A stretch of DNA of 16,572 nt from CAYWRO01 sp964460345 (lineage in GTDB: Bacteria; Planctomycetota; Phycisphaerae; Phycisphaerales; UBA1924): NCBI GenBank assembly GCA_964460345.1, contig CAYWRO010000077.1:1-16572 (forward strand). Direction: 5' to 3'. Below the pieces are notes generated by a model that saw only the letters and a program-made list of their open reading frames with translations, did no database searches and was not told where the DNA came from. A program made the translations under genes and the position numbers. Each line of letters opens with the position of its first letter. Position 1 is the stretch's first letter. This document shows positions 1-7,308 of the stretch, piece after piece.

Positions 1-57
1 AATGTACAGTAGCCCGTACGTTTCATCGCCAGGTTTCGCATTCGGATCGAAGGCATC
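1..57. other. Non-ClpB sequence before the clpB fragment; probable junction or contig-edge chimera
   Basis: The clpB reading frame has a TAG stop at 10-12. The residues it encodes between that stop and position 57 (PVRFIARFRIRIEGI) do not resemble the Walker-B/arginine-rich stretch that precedes FRNTIIVMTSN in ClpB proteins (normally similar to LTDGxGRTVDF). ClpB similarity begins abruptly at the TTC codon at 58. The opposite strand is open through these bases and reads plausibly as protein (…AFDPNAKPGDETYGLLY), so this may be the edge of another gene joined here by rearrangement or misassembly. Sixty open bases are weak evidence on their own. Confidence 0.4.
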
Positions 58-624
58 TTCCGCAACACGATCATCGTGATGACGAGCAACCTGGGGAGCC
101 AGAAGATCCAGGAGATGACCGAGCGCGGGGCGGAGGACTGGGAGATCGAGGCCGCGGTGCGCGACATCATCCGGCACGGGCCGGGCGTGGACGTCGCCGG
201 GCGCGGGCTGACGCCGGATATGGAGAGCGGCGAGCTGAACGCGCGCTTTAACCTGGAGGCGCGATCACCCTTCTTCCGGCCGGAGCTCCTGAACCGGATC
301 GACGAGGTGGTGGTGTTCCACCAGCTCAAGCGCGAGGACATCGGCAGGATCGCGGAGATTCAGCTCGGGCGCCTGCGCAAGCGCCTCGGCGAGCGCGACA
401 TGACGCTGGAGCTGACACCGGAAGCAACGGCGCAGCTTGCCAGCGAGGGATGGGACCCGGCGTACGGAGCGCGGCCGCTGAAGCGCGTGATTCAGCAGCG
501 GATCGAAAACCCGCTGGCCACGCGGATTCTGGCGGGCGAATTCGGGGCGGGGGACCGGATCCTGGTGGATGTGCAGGGAAAGAGCTTCGTCTTTGAGAAG
601 GCCGGGGAGGGGGTGGGGGCTTAG
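58..624 (+). CDS. clpB: ATP-dependent chaperone ClpB, C-terminal fragment
   Basis: This is the end of a ClpB/Hsp104-family AAA+ disaggregase, a cytoplasmic hexamer that works with DnaK to pull polypeptides out of aggregates. The fragment covers the end of the second AAA+ module. It begins FRNTIIVMTSNLGS (sensor-1 strand), then shows FRPELLNRIDEVVVF with the arginine-finger region, then the D2-small domain with the sensor-2 motif GARPLKR and the family-typical IQQRIENPLA. The TAG stop is at 622-624. GTG at 76 and ATG at 79 lie inside the sensor-1 strand and are not real starts. Between SNLGS and FRPEL there are about 58 residues, against about 26 in E. coli ClpB, so a loop of about 32 residues rich in Gly, Asp and Arg is inserted. 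The Walker A and B motifs of D2, all of D1 and the middle domain are missing because homology stops at position 58. It could be a real pseudogene remnant or an assembly edge. Confidence 0.9.
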   Translation, partial: FRNTIIVMTSNLGSQKIQEMTERGAEDWEIEAAVRDIIRHGPGVDVAGRGLTPDMESGELNARFNLEARSPFFRPELLNRIDEVVVFHQLKREDIGRIAEIQLGRLRKRLGERDMTLELTPEATAQLASEGWDPAYGARPLKRVIQQRIENPLATRILAGEFGAGDRILVDVQGKSFVFEKAGEGVGA

Positions 625-706
625 GCGAAAAGGATCCGCGCCTTTCTGCAGATGTGCCGCGCACCCCGAGTGTTGTCAAGATCGGCTTTGCGCCGCCGCC
701 TTGCGT

Positions 707-1654
707 TCACTGACCGATGACTTCGCGGGCTCGCTTCTCGATCTTCTCTTCTGCGCCGGGTTCGAGCTTCTCTTCGCCGAGTAGGGCGTGGGGGCGTGGG
801 CGGGGAAGGCCCCAGCGGAATCCGAACTTGCGCACGGCGCAGTGGGCGATGTGGTGAACCGCTTCCTCGGGTGAATCGGTGACGATCAGCAGGTCGAGGT
901 CGCCTTCGCTGATGGCGCCTTCGTCGAGAAGCCGCGTGCGCATGAAGTCGAGGAGCGGCGTCCAGTACTCAGTCCCCATGAGGATGATGGGGAAGTCCTT
1001 GATCTTGCCGGTCTGAACGAGCGTGAGGGCTTCGAAAACCTCGTCCATGGTGCCGAAGCCGCCGGGGAGGACGACGAAGGCGTAGGAGTACTTGACGAGC
1101 ATGACCTTGCGGACGAAGAAGTAGCGGAACTCGATGAAGGTGTCGAGGTAGGGGTTGGGCTGCTGCTCGTGGGGAAGGACGATGTTGCAGCCGATGGAGC
1201 GCCCGATGTGGCGGTCGGGATCGCGGCGGGAGAGCCGGTTCTGCGGCCCGGTCCATTCGAAGCCGGCCTCACGCGCGGCGTCGATCGCGCCGCGGTTGGC
1301 GGCTTCCATGATGCCCGGTCCGCCGCCGGTCATGATGGTGAAGCCGAGCTCGGCAATGCGGTGGGACGTCTCGCGGGCGAGCTTGTAGTAGCGGTGATCC
1401 TCGTCAAAGCGGGCGGAACCGAACACGGTGACGCAGGGGCCGACGAAGTGGAGGCGGCGGAAGCCCTTGATGAACTCGCCGGCGATGCGGACGACGCGGA
1501 AGAACTCGAATCGGCGTGTGCGCGGGCCCTCGAGGAACTGGCCTTCTTCTATCGTGGCGGTGGCCTTGCCCCAGCGGGGGTCGGTGGCGGGACCGCAGTC
1601 GTGGGCCTGTGTCGGCGGCGGCGCGAGCGGTGATGTCTGCGTGGGGTCTGCCAT
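707..1654 (-). CDS. LOG family protein (TIGR00730-type nucleotide phosphoribohydrolase)
   Basis: Encodes 315 residues from the ATG at 1652-1654. The family cleaves the N-glycosidic bond of nucleoside 5'-monophosphates (cytokinin-activating LOG enzymes and bacterial nucleotide nucleosidases). A Rossmann-type core starts at VGPCVTVFGSAR (71-82). The two signature motifs are present: GGGPGIMEAANRGA (110-123) and PGGFGTMDE (197-205), which form the phosphate-binding and catalytic site. An in-frame extension upstream to 1999 exists, but it is low-complexity and runs antisense through the next gene, so I chose the ATG just before MADPTQ. There is no Shine-Dalgarno at that ATG; a TATCCT hexamer lies 8 bases upstream, which would fit a leaderless transcript. 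Compared with short LOG proteins it has a leader of about 70 residues, an insertion of about 20 residues (130-150, including WTGPQNRLSRRD) before GRSIGCNIVLP, and a charged tail of about 25 residues. Substrate is not predictable. It is convergent with clpB and divergent from the flotillin operon. Confidence 0.88.
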   Translation of the reverse strand: MADPTQTSPLAPPPTQAHDCGPATDPRWGKATATIEEGQFLEGPRTRRFEFFRVVRIAGEFIKGFRRLHFVGPCVTVFGSARFDEDHRYYKLARETSHRIAELGFTIMTGGGPGIMEAANRGAIDAAREAGFEWTGPQNRLSRRDPDRHIGRSIGCNIVLPHEQQPNPYLDTFIEFRYFFVRKVMLVKYSYAFVVLPGGFGTMDEVFEALTLVQTGKIKDFPIILMGTEYWTPLLDFMRTRLLDEGAISEGDLDLLIVTDSPEEAVHHIAHCAVRKFGFRWGLPRPRPHALLGEEKLEPGAEEKIEKRAREVIGQ

Positions 1655-1693
1655 GGGGGAGAAGGATACGGGTCGTCTCCTTGGAAATCGCCC

Positions 1694-1740
1694 GGGGACG
1701 AGCGGGGAAGTCCCCACGTGGCATCGATTTACGGTATGAT
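1694..1740 (+). promoter_or_regulatory. Possible promoter and inverted repeat upstream of the NfeD-like/flotillin operon
   Basis: In the divergent intergenic region a TATGAT hexamer at 1735-1740 matches a sigma-70 -10 box (5 of 6) about 90 bases before the NfeD-like gene. No convincing -35 box sits at the usual spacing. An inverted repeat GGGGAC (1694-1699) / GTCCCC (1710-1715) lies where the -35 region would be and could be an operator. Both points are visual matches only. Confidence 0.3.
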
Positions 1741-1831
1741 CGGTCGGCCGGAAAGCTGAAATCGTGCCGCGGCAATTCCTAAGGACGCAGACGACGGCGA
1801 GTTCTCGCCGGCGATTGCGAAGGGGCTCGAA

Positions 1832-2422
1832 ATGCAGGAACTCTTCTTCGACGGGAAGGCTCTGTGGTTCACGCTGCCGGCGTTCATCGGCTCGGCGTTC
1901 TTCCTGCTGCGGATGGTGCTCATGCTGGCGGGAGGGGTGGCGGACGTCGACCTGGACGGCGACGGGGATGTAACCCTGTCGGATGTCGACGTGGAGCATG
2001 GGGACTCGACGGAGGCGTTCAAGTTTCTCTCGGTGCAGTCGATTCTGGCCTTTGCAATGGGGTTCGGCTGGGCAGGGCTGGGGGCGCTGAAGGGGTCAGC
2101 GATCGAGAACCTGGGGCTTGTGCTGCTCATCGCCGCGGCGGGCGGCGTGGGGATGGTCTGGCTTTTGACGCTGCTGCTGAAGGCGGTGGCGGATCTGCAG
2201 TCGAGCGGGAACATCTCGATCCAGCACGCCCTCGGCCTGGAGGGGACGGTGTATGCGTCCGTGCCGGCGAAGGGGAAGGGCAAGGGACGAATCCGGCTGG
2301 TGATCGAGGACCGGCAGCGGATGTACTCGGCGGTGACCGAGGGGGATGAACTTGCGACCAACACGCGCGTGCGCGTGACGCGGGTGAACAGCGACAACAC
2401 GGTGACGGTGGCGGCGGTGTGA
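1832..2422 (+). CDS. NfeD/YuaF-like membrane protein with C-terminal OB-fold
   Basis: A 196-residue membrane protein. AAGGGG lies about 10 bases before the ATG and supports this start. Hydrophobic segments are at about 12-35, 68-88 and 94-117, followed by a soluble domain from about 130 (ALGLEGTVYASVPAKGKGKGRIRLVIEDRQ…) that looks like the small beta-barrel (OB-fold) of NfeD-type proteins, with the expected G-x-V-opening and V-rich final strand (TRVRVTRVNSDNTVTVAAV). NfeD/YuaF proteins are the usual partners of flotillins and localise with them to membrane microdomains; here the flotillin starts 93 bases downstream on the same strand. Between the first two membrane segments is an acidic loop, DVDLDGDGDVTLSDVD (38-53), that resembles an EF-hand/dockerin calcium loop. 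No ClpP-class protease domain is present, so this is the short NfeD type. The family call rests on topology, OB-fold pattern and neighbour rather than on a diagnostic motif. Confidence 0.75.
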   Translation: MQELFFDGKALWFTLPAFIGSAFFLLRMVLMLAGGVADVDLDGDGDVTLSDVDVEHGDSTEAFKFLSVQSILAFAMGFGWAGLGALKGSAIENLGLVLLIAAAGGVGMVWLLTLLLKAVADLQSSGNISIQHALGLEGTVYASVPAKGKGKGRIRLVIEDRQRMYSAVTEGDELATNTRVRVTRVNSDNTVTVAAV

Positions 2423-2504
2423 CGGCGTGCCGATCGCTAGAGGGATGCGAGACACAATGGGGGGCCGGGCCTGGTCTAACGGTGCGGCTGCGAGGGATGG
2501 GGAA

Positions 2505-2515
2505 AGGAGACGGCG
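2505..2515 (+). promoter_or_regulatory. Ribosome binding site that selects the GTG start of the flotillin gene
   Basis: AGGAG at 2505-2509 is 6 bases before the GTG at 2516, an ideal spacing. The next in-frame ATG (2531) would be 21 bases away, so the GTG is preferred. Confidence 0.7.
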
Positions 2516-4330
2516 GTGACTGAGGCAGCGATGACGATGGTGGCGAGCGGCACCCTGGCGCAGGACTCTGTGGCCGGTGGCGGCAATGCGTTAATGTGGC
2601 TGGGGCTGGGGTTCGGCGCGCTGCTGCTGATTCTGTTCTTCCTGGTCTTCGTGGCGTCGCGCTACAAGCGGTGCCCGTCGAACCGGGTGCTGGTGATCTA
2701 CGGGCGCGTCGGAGCCAACAAGTCGGCCAAGTGCCTGCACGGCGGCGGCGCGTTTGTGTGGCCATTGATTCAGGATTACGCCTACGTCAGCCTGGAGCCG
2801 CTGGTCATCGACATTCCTCTGGAAGGCGCGCTGTCGCTCAACAACATTCGCGTGAATGTTCCGGCGACCTTTACGGTCGCGATCAGCACGGACAAGGTGC
2901 TGATGAACAACGCAGCGGAGCGACTGCTGCATCTGACGGGGCATCAGATCCGCGAACTGGCGCAGGACATCATTCTGGGACAGTTGCGGCTGGTGATCGC
3001 GACCCTGACGATCGAAGAGATCAACAAGGATCGCGAAAAGTTCATGTCGCTGATCAACCAGAACGTCGGCGAGGAGATCAACAAGGTCGGTCTCGACCTG
3101 ATCAACGTGAACATCCGGGACATCACCGACGAGAGCGGCTACATCGTCGCGATCGGCAAGCGTGCGGCCGCGGAAGCGATCAACCGCGCCAAGGTTGAAG
3201 TCGCCGAGCAGGAGCGTGACGGCGCCACCGGTGAGGCCGCGGCCAACCGCGCCAAGACGGTGAACGTGGCCAAGGAAGTCGCCGCGGCGGCGGAGGGGCA
3301 GAAGCAGGCGGAACAGTCGCAGCGTGTTGCGGTGGCGGCGCTGGAAGCCCAGGCGGTGACGGGCGAAGTGGAGAGCCGGCGGAACCAGGAGATTGCGATC
3401 GCGCAGCGCGAGGCTGAGATTGTTGCGGAGCGCAAGCGCGCCGAGCAACAGCAGCGCATCGCGGTCGCGCAGGCAGATGCGGAGGCGGGGGCCGGCGAGG
3501 CCCTGTCGCGCCGCGATCTGGAGGTGGCGCGCAAGGAAGCGGAGCAGGAGCAGCGCATCCGGATCGCCGTGGCCGAAGCGACGGCGGTGACGGGCGAGAA
3601 CGAGTCGCGCGCCAAGATCGCCGAGTCCAACGCGGTGCTCGGGGAGATCGCCGCGGAGGCCGAACGCCGCGCTGAGGTGGCTGAAGCAAAGTCCAAGGAG
3701 GCGATTCTGATCGCCGAGCGCGAACAGGAGCTGGCGCGCCTGGCTAAGGAGAAGCTGGCGCCGCAGGAGATCGAGAAGAAGCGCATCGAGATCGCGGCCG
3801 AGGCAGAGGCGGAAAAGAAGCGGCGCGAGGCGGCGGGCGAAGCAGATGCGATCCGGCTGCGCTACCAGGCGGAGGCGGACGGCACGCTGGCGGTGCTGGA
3901 AGCCAAGGCCGAGGGGTACCGCCGAATGGTGCTGGCGTGCGCCGAGAACCCGCAGCTTGCGCCGACGCTGCTGCTGATCGAGCAGTTGCCGCAACTCGTG
4001 GCCGAGCAGGTCAAGGCCGTGCAGAACCTGAAGATCGACAAGATCACGGTGTGGGACACCGGCACAGGCGACAACGGCCGCAACGCAACGACGGACTTCC
4101 TCTCGGGGCTGATCGGATCGCTGCCGCGGCTGCACGAACTGGCGGACCAGGCGGGGATCGAGTTGCCGCCGGCGCTGGGCCGGATCGGCCGCATGACCGG
4201 CACGGATCGTGTGGCGGTGGTCGGCGACGGCAACGATCGGGAAGGACGGTTCGCCAAGGGAAGCAACGGCGATGCGCTGCCGCGGGAGAACGGACCGGCG
4301 ACGGATCTGCCGCCGGAGGCGACGGTCTGA
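2516..4330 (+). CDS. Flotillin family (SPFH domain) membrane scaffold protein
   Basis: Encodes 604 residues from a GTG start. One N-terminal membrane segment lies at about 27-47 (LMWLGLGFGALLLILFFLVFV). An SPFH/band-7 domain follows at about 53-230, with the flotillin-like NRVLVIYGRVG and GLDLINVNIRDITDESGYI stretches. A very long Ala/Glu/Arg coiled coil covers about 215-475 and contains near-repeats built on EQxQRIAVA…TGExxSR. A C-terminal region (about 475-540) with NPQLAPTLLLIEQLPQLVAEQVKAVQ is the flotillin oligomerisation segment. The tail after about 545 is polar and probably disordered. Flotillins (FloT/YuaG, YqiK) scaffold ordered membrane domains in the inner membrane with the coiled coil in the cytoplasm. 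The gene follows its NfeD-like partner and is followed by a rho-independent terminator, so the two form a bicistronic unit. The length is somewhat above the roughly 500 residues of B. subtilis FloT. Confidence 0.93.
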   Translation: MTEAAMTMVASGTLAQDSVAGGGNALMWLGLGFGALLLILFFLVFVASRYKRCPSNRVLVIYGRVGANKSAKCLHGGGAFVWPLIQDYAYVSLEPLVIDIPLEGALSLNNIRVNVPATFTVAISTDKVLMNNAAERLLHLTGHQIRELAQDIILGQLRLVIATLTIEEINKDREKFMSLINQNVGEEINKVGLDLINVNIRDITDESGYIVAIGKRAAAEAINRAKVEVAEQERDGATGEAAANRAKTVNVAKEVAAAAEGQKQAEQSQRVAVAALEAQAVTGEVESRRNQEIAIAQREAEIVAERKRAEQQQRIAVAQADAEAGAGEALSRRDLEVARKEAEQEQRIRIAVAEATAVTGENESRAKIAESNAVLGEIAAEAERRAEVAEAKSKEAILIAEREQELARLAKEKLAPQEIEKKRIEIAAEAEAEKKRREAAGEADAIRLRYQAEADGTLAVLEAKAEGYRRMVLACAENPQLAPTLLLIEQLPQLVAEQVKAVQNLKIDKITVWDTGTGDNGRNATTDFLSGLIGSLPRLHELADQAGIELPPALGRIGRMTGTDRVAVVGDGNDREGRFAKGSNGDALPRENGPATDLPPEATV

Positions 4331-4383
4331 TCGGGCAGGGCCCGGGCCTTGGCCTTGGCTCGGAATCAGTTGATGTGCTAGAA

Positions 4384-4411
4384 GCGGCGGCCCTTGCGGG
4401 CCGCCGTTTTT
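4384..4411 (+). terminator. Intrinsic terminator after the flotillin gene
   Basis: CGGCGGCCC (4385-4393) and GGGCCGCCG (4398-4406) form a perfect 9-bp GC stem with a 4-base loop (TTGC), followed directly by TTTTT (4407-4411). It lies 54 bases after the flotillin stop, as expected for the end of the NfeD-like/flotillin transcript. Confidence 0.85.
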
Positions 4412-4440
4412 CATAAACGGCTGGTTGTGTCACTGGTCTT

Positions 4441-4492
4441 CACAGGCGGGACGCCTGTGCCCCTTCTACGAGCGGGCCGGCTGGAAGCCGGC
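4441..4492. repeat. Double palindromic intergenic repeat (REP-like dispersed element)
   Basis: Two short inverted repeats lie side by side: CACAGGCG-GGA-CGCCTGTG (4441-4459) and GCCGGC-TGGAA-GCCGGC (4476-4492), separated by CCCCTTCTACGAGCGG. Read in one frame this gives the string RAGWKPAV, which recurs in spurious ORFs of many planctomycete genomes, so I read it as a dispersed REP-like element rather than a gene. The dispersed nature is from memory of the family; only this one copy is in the window. Confidence 0.6.
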
Positions 4493-4504
4493 GGTCCATG
4501 AAAC

Positions 4505-4541
4505 GCAACGGCGGCGGTGCCTGCGCACGCGCCGCCGTTGC
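4505..4541 (-). terminator. Long hairpin downstream of the six-repeat dockerin gene; probable terminator
   Basis: GCAACGGCGGCG (4505-4516) pairs with CGCCGCCGTTGC (4530-4541). Inside, GTGC (4517-4520) pairs with GCAC (4525-4528), leaving a CTGC loop and one bulged G. The stem starts 26 bases beyond the stop of the minus-strand gene. On that strand only TTT follows, so it is a strong hairpin but an imperfect rho-independent terminator; it may instead protect the 3' end. Confidence 0.55.
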
Positions 4542-4566
4542 TCTCGTGGGGAACTGGACGGGCCGG

Positions 4567-7308
4567 TTACGGGCAGCCGGCGAACCAGGCATCGAGGTAG
4601 ACGAGCAGGTCGAAGACGTCGATGACGGCGGGGGAGTCTCCGGTGCGCTCAGCGCCGGCGTCCGCCGCGAACCAGAGGTCGAGGTAGGCGAGCAGGTCGA
4701 AGACGTCGACGGCGCTGTTGCCGTCGAGGTCTGCCGCGCACGCGCCCGCGAAGGTTCCCGTGTAGTTGAAGGTGAGGTCGTTGATCATGGATTCCGGGCG
4801 GAATCGTGCGCCAACGGCGAGGTGGTAAGTGGTGTTCGCTTCGAGGGAGGCGGTCAGGTCGTACATGGCGAGGGGGAAGAAGGAGCCACTGTCGTTGTGA
4901 GCGCAGGTGACCTCGTTGAGCGTGCCGCAGCCGCCGGTGTAGAGGGCCATGACGGAGTTGATGATGAAGCCCTGCGACAAGTCGTTGTGAATGGTCAGTT
5001 CACCGGCACTGCCCGTCGTGAAGGTGTACCAGACGGAGGAGAAGATGGTCGGGTTCATGTTGATGCAGGAGGCCTCGCCGTCTGCGAGTGCGTTGGTGAT
5101 GTCGACGACGAGATTCGTTCCTGGCTGCTCGATGAGTTCCGCCTCGTCACAGGTATCGTTCTCCGGAATCTCGGCGCACTCGAAGTAGAGGTCGGCCGCG
5201 GAGAGTCCGGGAGGGGCCCCGTCAGCGACGTGGATGAGGAAGTAGTACGTGGTTCCGGCGCGAATGGGGAGCGAGCCGGGCCCGGCGATGGTGGGCAGCA
5301 CGCAGCCGATCTCCGTAAGCGCGCCGCACTGGCCGGTGAAGGCGGTGACGGTAAGGCTGGCCGTCTGGGAGAACGCGGTGATGCTGAGCAGGCAATCTTC
5401 GGCGGGCGTGACGGTGTACCACGCTCCGGCGATCGATTCCGTAAGAGCCGGATCGTTGCAGTCGGTGTCGGGATCGTTGCCGGCGCCGCCGAGCTGGTAG
5501 CCATCGGTGAAGGGGAGGAAGAAGAGGTCTGTCGCGTTCGCGCAGTCGTCGTTGATGGGAGGAGGGGGCGGGGGCATGGGCTCGCTGACTTCCAGCTCGA
5601 ACTCGCCTGTGCCGGCGACGTTCGCGGCGGCTCGGATGTAGATGGTGTCGCCCGTTTCGAGGAAGAGCGTGGTGGCGGCGGCCCCGAAGAAGAGAGAGAG
5701 AGGATCAGCATCGGAGACGCAGGCGAGGGTCTGGCCGTCGCAGGCGTCGAGGATGAGCAGTTCGGTGTCGACGTCTTCGAAGAGGTGATCGGCTGCGATT
5801 CGATAGAAGGCGTCCTCGGTCGCGGTGAAGGTGTACCAGAGGCCGTTGATGTCAAAGTGGCCGTTGTCACAGCCGGGCGCTGTGGTCGACGGCGCGTTTG
5901 AGAGATCAACGGGCGTGTAGGATCCGGCGGAGACGGGCTGCGCGCCGGCACAGTCGCGGTTCGCAGGCGCCGGTCCGATGTTTGCGAAGTCGATCATGAA
6001 GTCGAGCTGGGCGCCGGCGAGTCCGGCGACGCGCAGCAGCACCGTCTGCCCCTGATTGAGCGCCGCGGCGAGGCGACGAGGAGCGGTTCCAGCCTCGGTG
6101 GCCAGGCAGGCCAGCGGCGGCCCGTCGCAGGAGTCGAACAGCGCGAGGGTGATGCTGTTGCCGGCGTCAGCCGTCGCAGGGGTCACGGTGAAGGCGTACG
6201 TGTTCGTTCCCGGCGCGGTGGCGGTGAAGGAGTACCAGACGTCGAAGAGGTCGGCCATCTCGGTGCCGCGGCCGGTCTGTGTGCAGGGTCCGGCTGTCTC
6301 GCCGGTTGCGTAGATGTTTCCTCCCAGCAGGGGGGATCTTGTCAGGGGTGTGGCGTTGGCGCAGTCGTCGTTGGCGGGCGGAATCGGGTGGGAAGCGCCT
6401 TCGGTAACGAGGATCTGGAATGTCCCTTGCCGCCCGCCGCGGATTTCGCCGCTGATGAGGTCGTAGTCGCGATCGGCGAGGCCTGCGACGCGGATGGTGT
6501 AGGTGACGCCGCCCTGGAGGGAAACGCCGGGCACGACGCTCGGCCCGCCGCGGAAGTCGTCGGCGCAGAACCCGGCCGGAGATTCATCGAAGCAGGCGAT
6601 CGCGTTGGCGGGCGTGGCGGGGCAGCCGCTGTGGATGGAGACGACGGTATCAAGATCGGACCCGCAGGTGGAGATGTCGTAGGTCGACGTGAAGGCCGGA
6701 GTGAACGAGAAGAAGACGTCATCGGCGCCGATGGAGAAGATGCCGCGGGTGCTGTTGCAGTCGGTGCCGTCGTCGAAGAGCATGCTCGTGGTTGCGCCGA
6801 GGTTGTCGGCGTTGAAGGGGACGTTCTCGACGAGGGTGATGGCGTTGGCGCACTCATCGTTGGAGGGGGGCGGGACGGGCCCGCTGACGTTGAGGGTGAA
6901 GGGCTGCCCTGCGCCGTCGTGGGCGACGGCGATGTAGACGGTCTGGCCTGCGTTGATGGGGCGCGTAATGACGGCGTGCCCGCTGGGGTGGGAGCCGGTG
7001 TCGCACTCGCCGGTGAAGTCGACGGGGCAGGCGGGGTAAACGGCCAGCGTGTTGCCGGTGGAGGCCGAACCGACGGTGTCAAAGGTGTAGAGGCCCGGCT
7101 CAGCGGCGGTGAAGGCGTAGTAGACATCCGGCCATGAACTGAAGAAGTCGCAGCCGGAGAGGCCGTCCGCGGCGGCGCCGACGGTCGTGCCGACGACGGA
7201 GGCGCCGGGGGAGATCGGTATGGCGGTGGCGCAGGTGTCGTTTACGGGCTGGGCGTTGGCGGCGGCGCAGATTGCGCCTGCCATCAGGGCGGTGGCTCTT
7301 GGAAACAT
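4567..7308 (-). CDS. Secreted six-repeat protein with C-terminal GC-type dockerin
   Basis: A 913-residue exported protein. AGGAG lies about 8 bases upstream of the ATG at 7308. A Sec signal peptide spans 1-19 (MFPRATALMAGAICAAANA, cleavage before Q20). Six related beta-rich modules follow, each opening N-D/R-x-C-A-x-A: starts at about 23, 150, 313, 450, 586 and 717. Each contains a central W/F-Y-x-F-T (VYYAFTA, VFFSFTP, VWYSFTA, LWYTFTA, AWYTVTP, VWYTFTT) and a later acid-C-G-x-L-type strand, reminiscent of PPC-like carbohydrate or surface modules. Pro-rich linkers join several of them (MPPPPPPI at 578-585). Residues 856-913 form a dockerin-like duplicate: DLDGNSAVDVFDLLAYLDLWF and a second half IDVFDLLVYLDAWFAGCP. 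The second loop lacks the canonical Asp spacing. GC-type dockerins are thought to act in surface anchoring or sorting in Phycisphaerae. No catalytic motif is seen. The likely role is extracellular or cell-surface binding or adhesion, which is inference. Confidence 0.85.
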   Translation of the reverse strand: MFPRATALMAGAICAAANAQPVNDTCATAIPISPGASVVGTTVGAAADGLSGCDFFSSWPDVYYAFTAAEPGLYTFDTVGSASTGNTLAVYPACPVDFTGECDTGSHPSGHAVITRPINAGQTVYIAVAHDGAGQPFTLNVSGPVPPPSNDECANAITLVENVPFNADNLGATTSMLFDDGTDCNSTRGIFSIGADDVFFSFTPAFTSTYDISTCGSDLDTVVSIHSGCPATPANAIACFDESPAGFCADDFRGGPSVVPGVSLQGGVTYTIRVAGLADRDYDLISGEIRGGRQGTFQILVTEGASHPIPPANDDCANATPLTRSPLLGGNIYATGETAGPCTQTGRGTEMADLFDVWYSFTATAPGTNTYAFTVTPATADAGNSITLALFDSCDGPPLACLATEAGTAPRRLAAALNQGQTVLLRVAGLAGAQLDFMIDFANIGPAPANRDCAGAQPVSAGSYTPVDLSNAPSTTAPGCDNGHFDINGLWYTFTATEDAFYRIAADHLFEDVDTELLILDACDGQTLACVSDADPLSLFFGAAATTLFLETGDTIYIRAAANVAGTGEFELEVSEPMPPPPPPINDDCANATDLFFLPFTDGYQLGGAGNDPDTDCNDPALTESIAGAWYTVTPAEDCLLSITAFSQTASLTVTAFTGQCGALTEIGCVLPTIAGPGSLPIRAGTTYYFLIHVADGAPPGLSAADLYFECAEIPENDTCDEAELIEQPGTNLVVDITNALADGEASCINMNPTIFSSVWYTFTTGSAGELTIHNDLSQGFIINSVMALYTGGCGTLNEVTCAHNDSGSFFPLAMYDLTASLEANTTYHLAVGARFRPESMINDLTFNYTGTFAGACAADLDGNSAVDVFDLLAYLDLWFAADAGAERTGDSPAVIDVFDLLVYLDAWFAGCP
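4570..4743 (-). other. Duplicated GC-type dockerin module (first copy in window)
   Basis: Codes for residues 856-913 of the six-repeat protein. The two halves share VDVFDLLAYLDxWF, and the DNA keeps GAGCAGGTCGAAGACGTC in both. Loop 1 (DLDGNSAVD) keeps calcium-ligand spacing; loop 2 (ERTGDSPAVID) does not. It ends GCP rather than GC. Confidence 0.75.

Noticed and set aside
627..646. AAAGG…CCTTT inverted repeat after clpB as a terminator
   Set aside because: The stem has only 5 base pairs and no T-run follows.
1655..1999. N-terminal extension of the LOG protein up to 1999
   Set aside because: It would run antisense through the start of the NfeD-like gene and adds low-complexity residues unlike any LOG protein.
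2591..4414. Long open frame (607 codons) antisense to the flotillin gene
   Set aside because: It is Arg/Leu/His-rich shadow coding with no family motifs, and the opposite strand encodes a clear SPFH protein.
4498..5901. 467-codon plus-strand frame over the dockerin gene
   Set aside because: Composition is a Glu/Val/Gly-rich shadow of the repeat protein on the minus strand, which has a signal peptide, ribosome site and dockerin.
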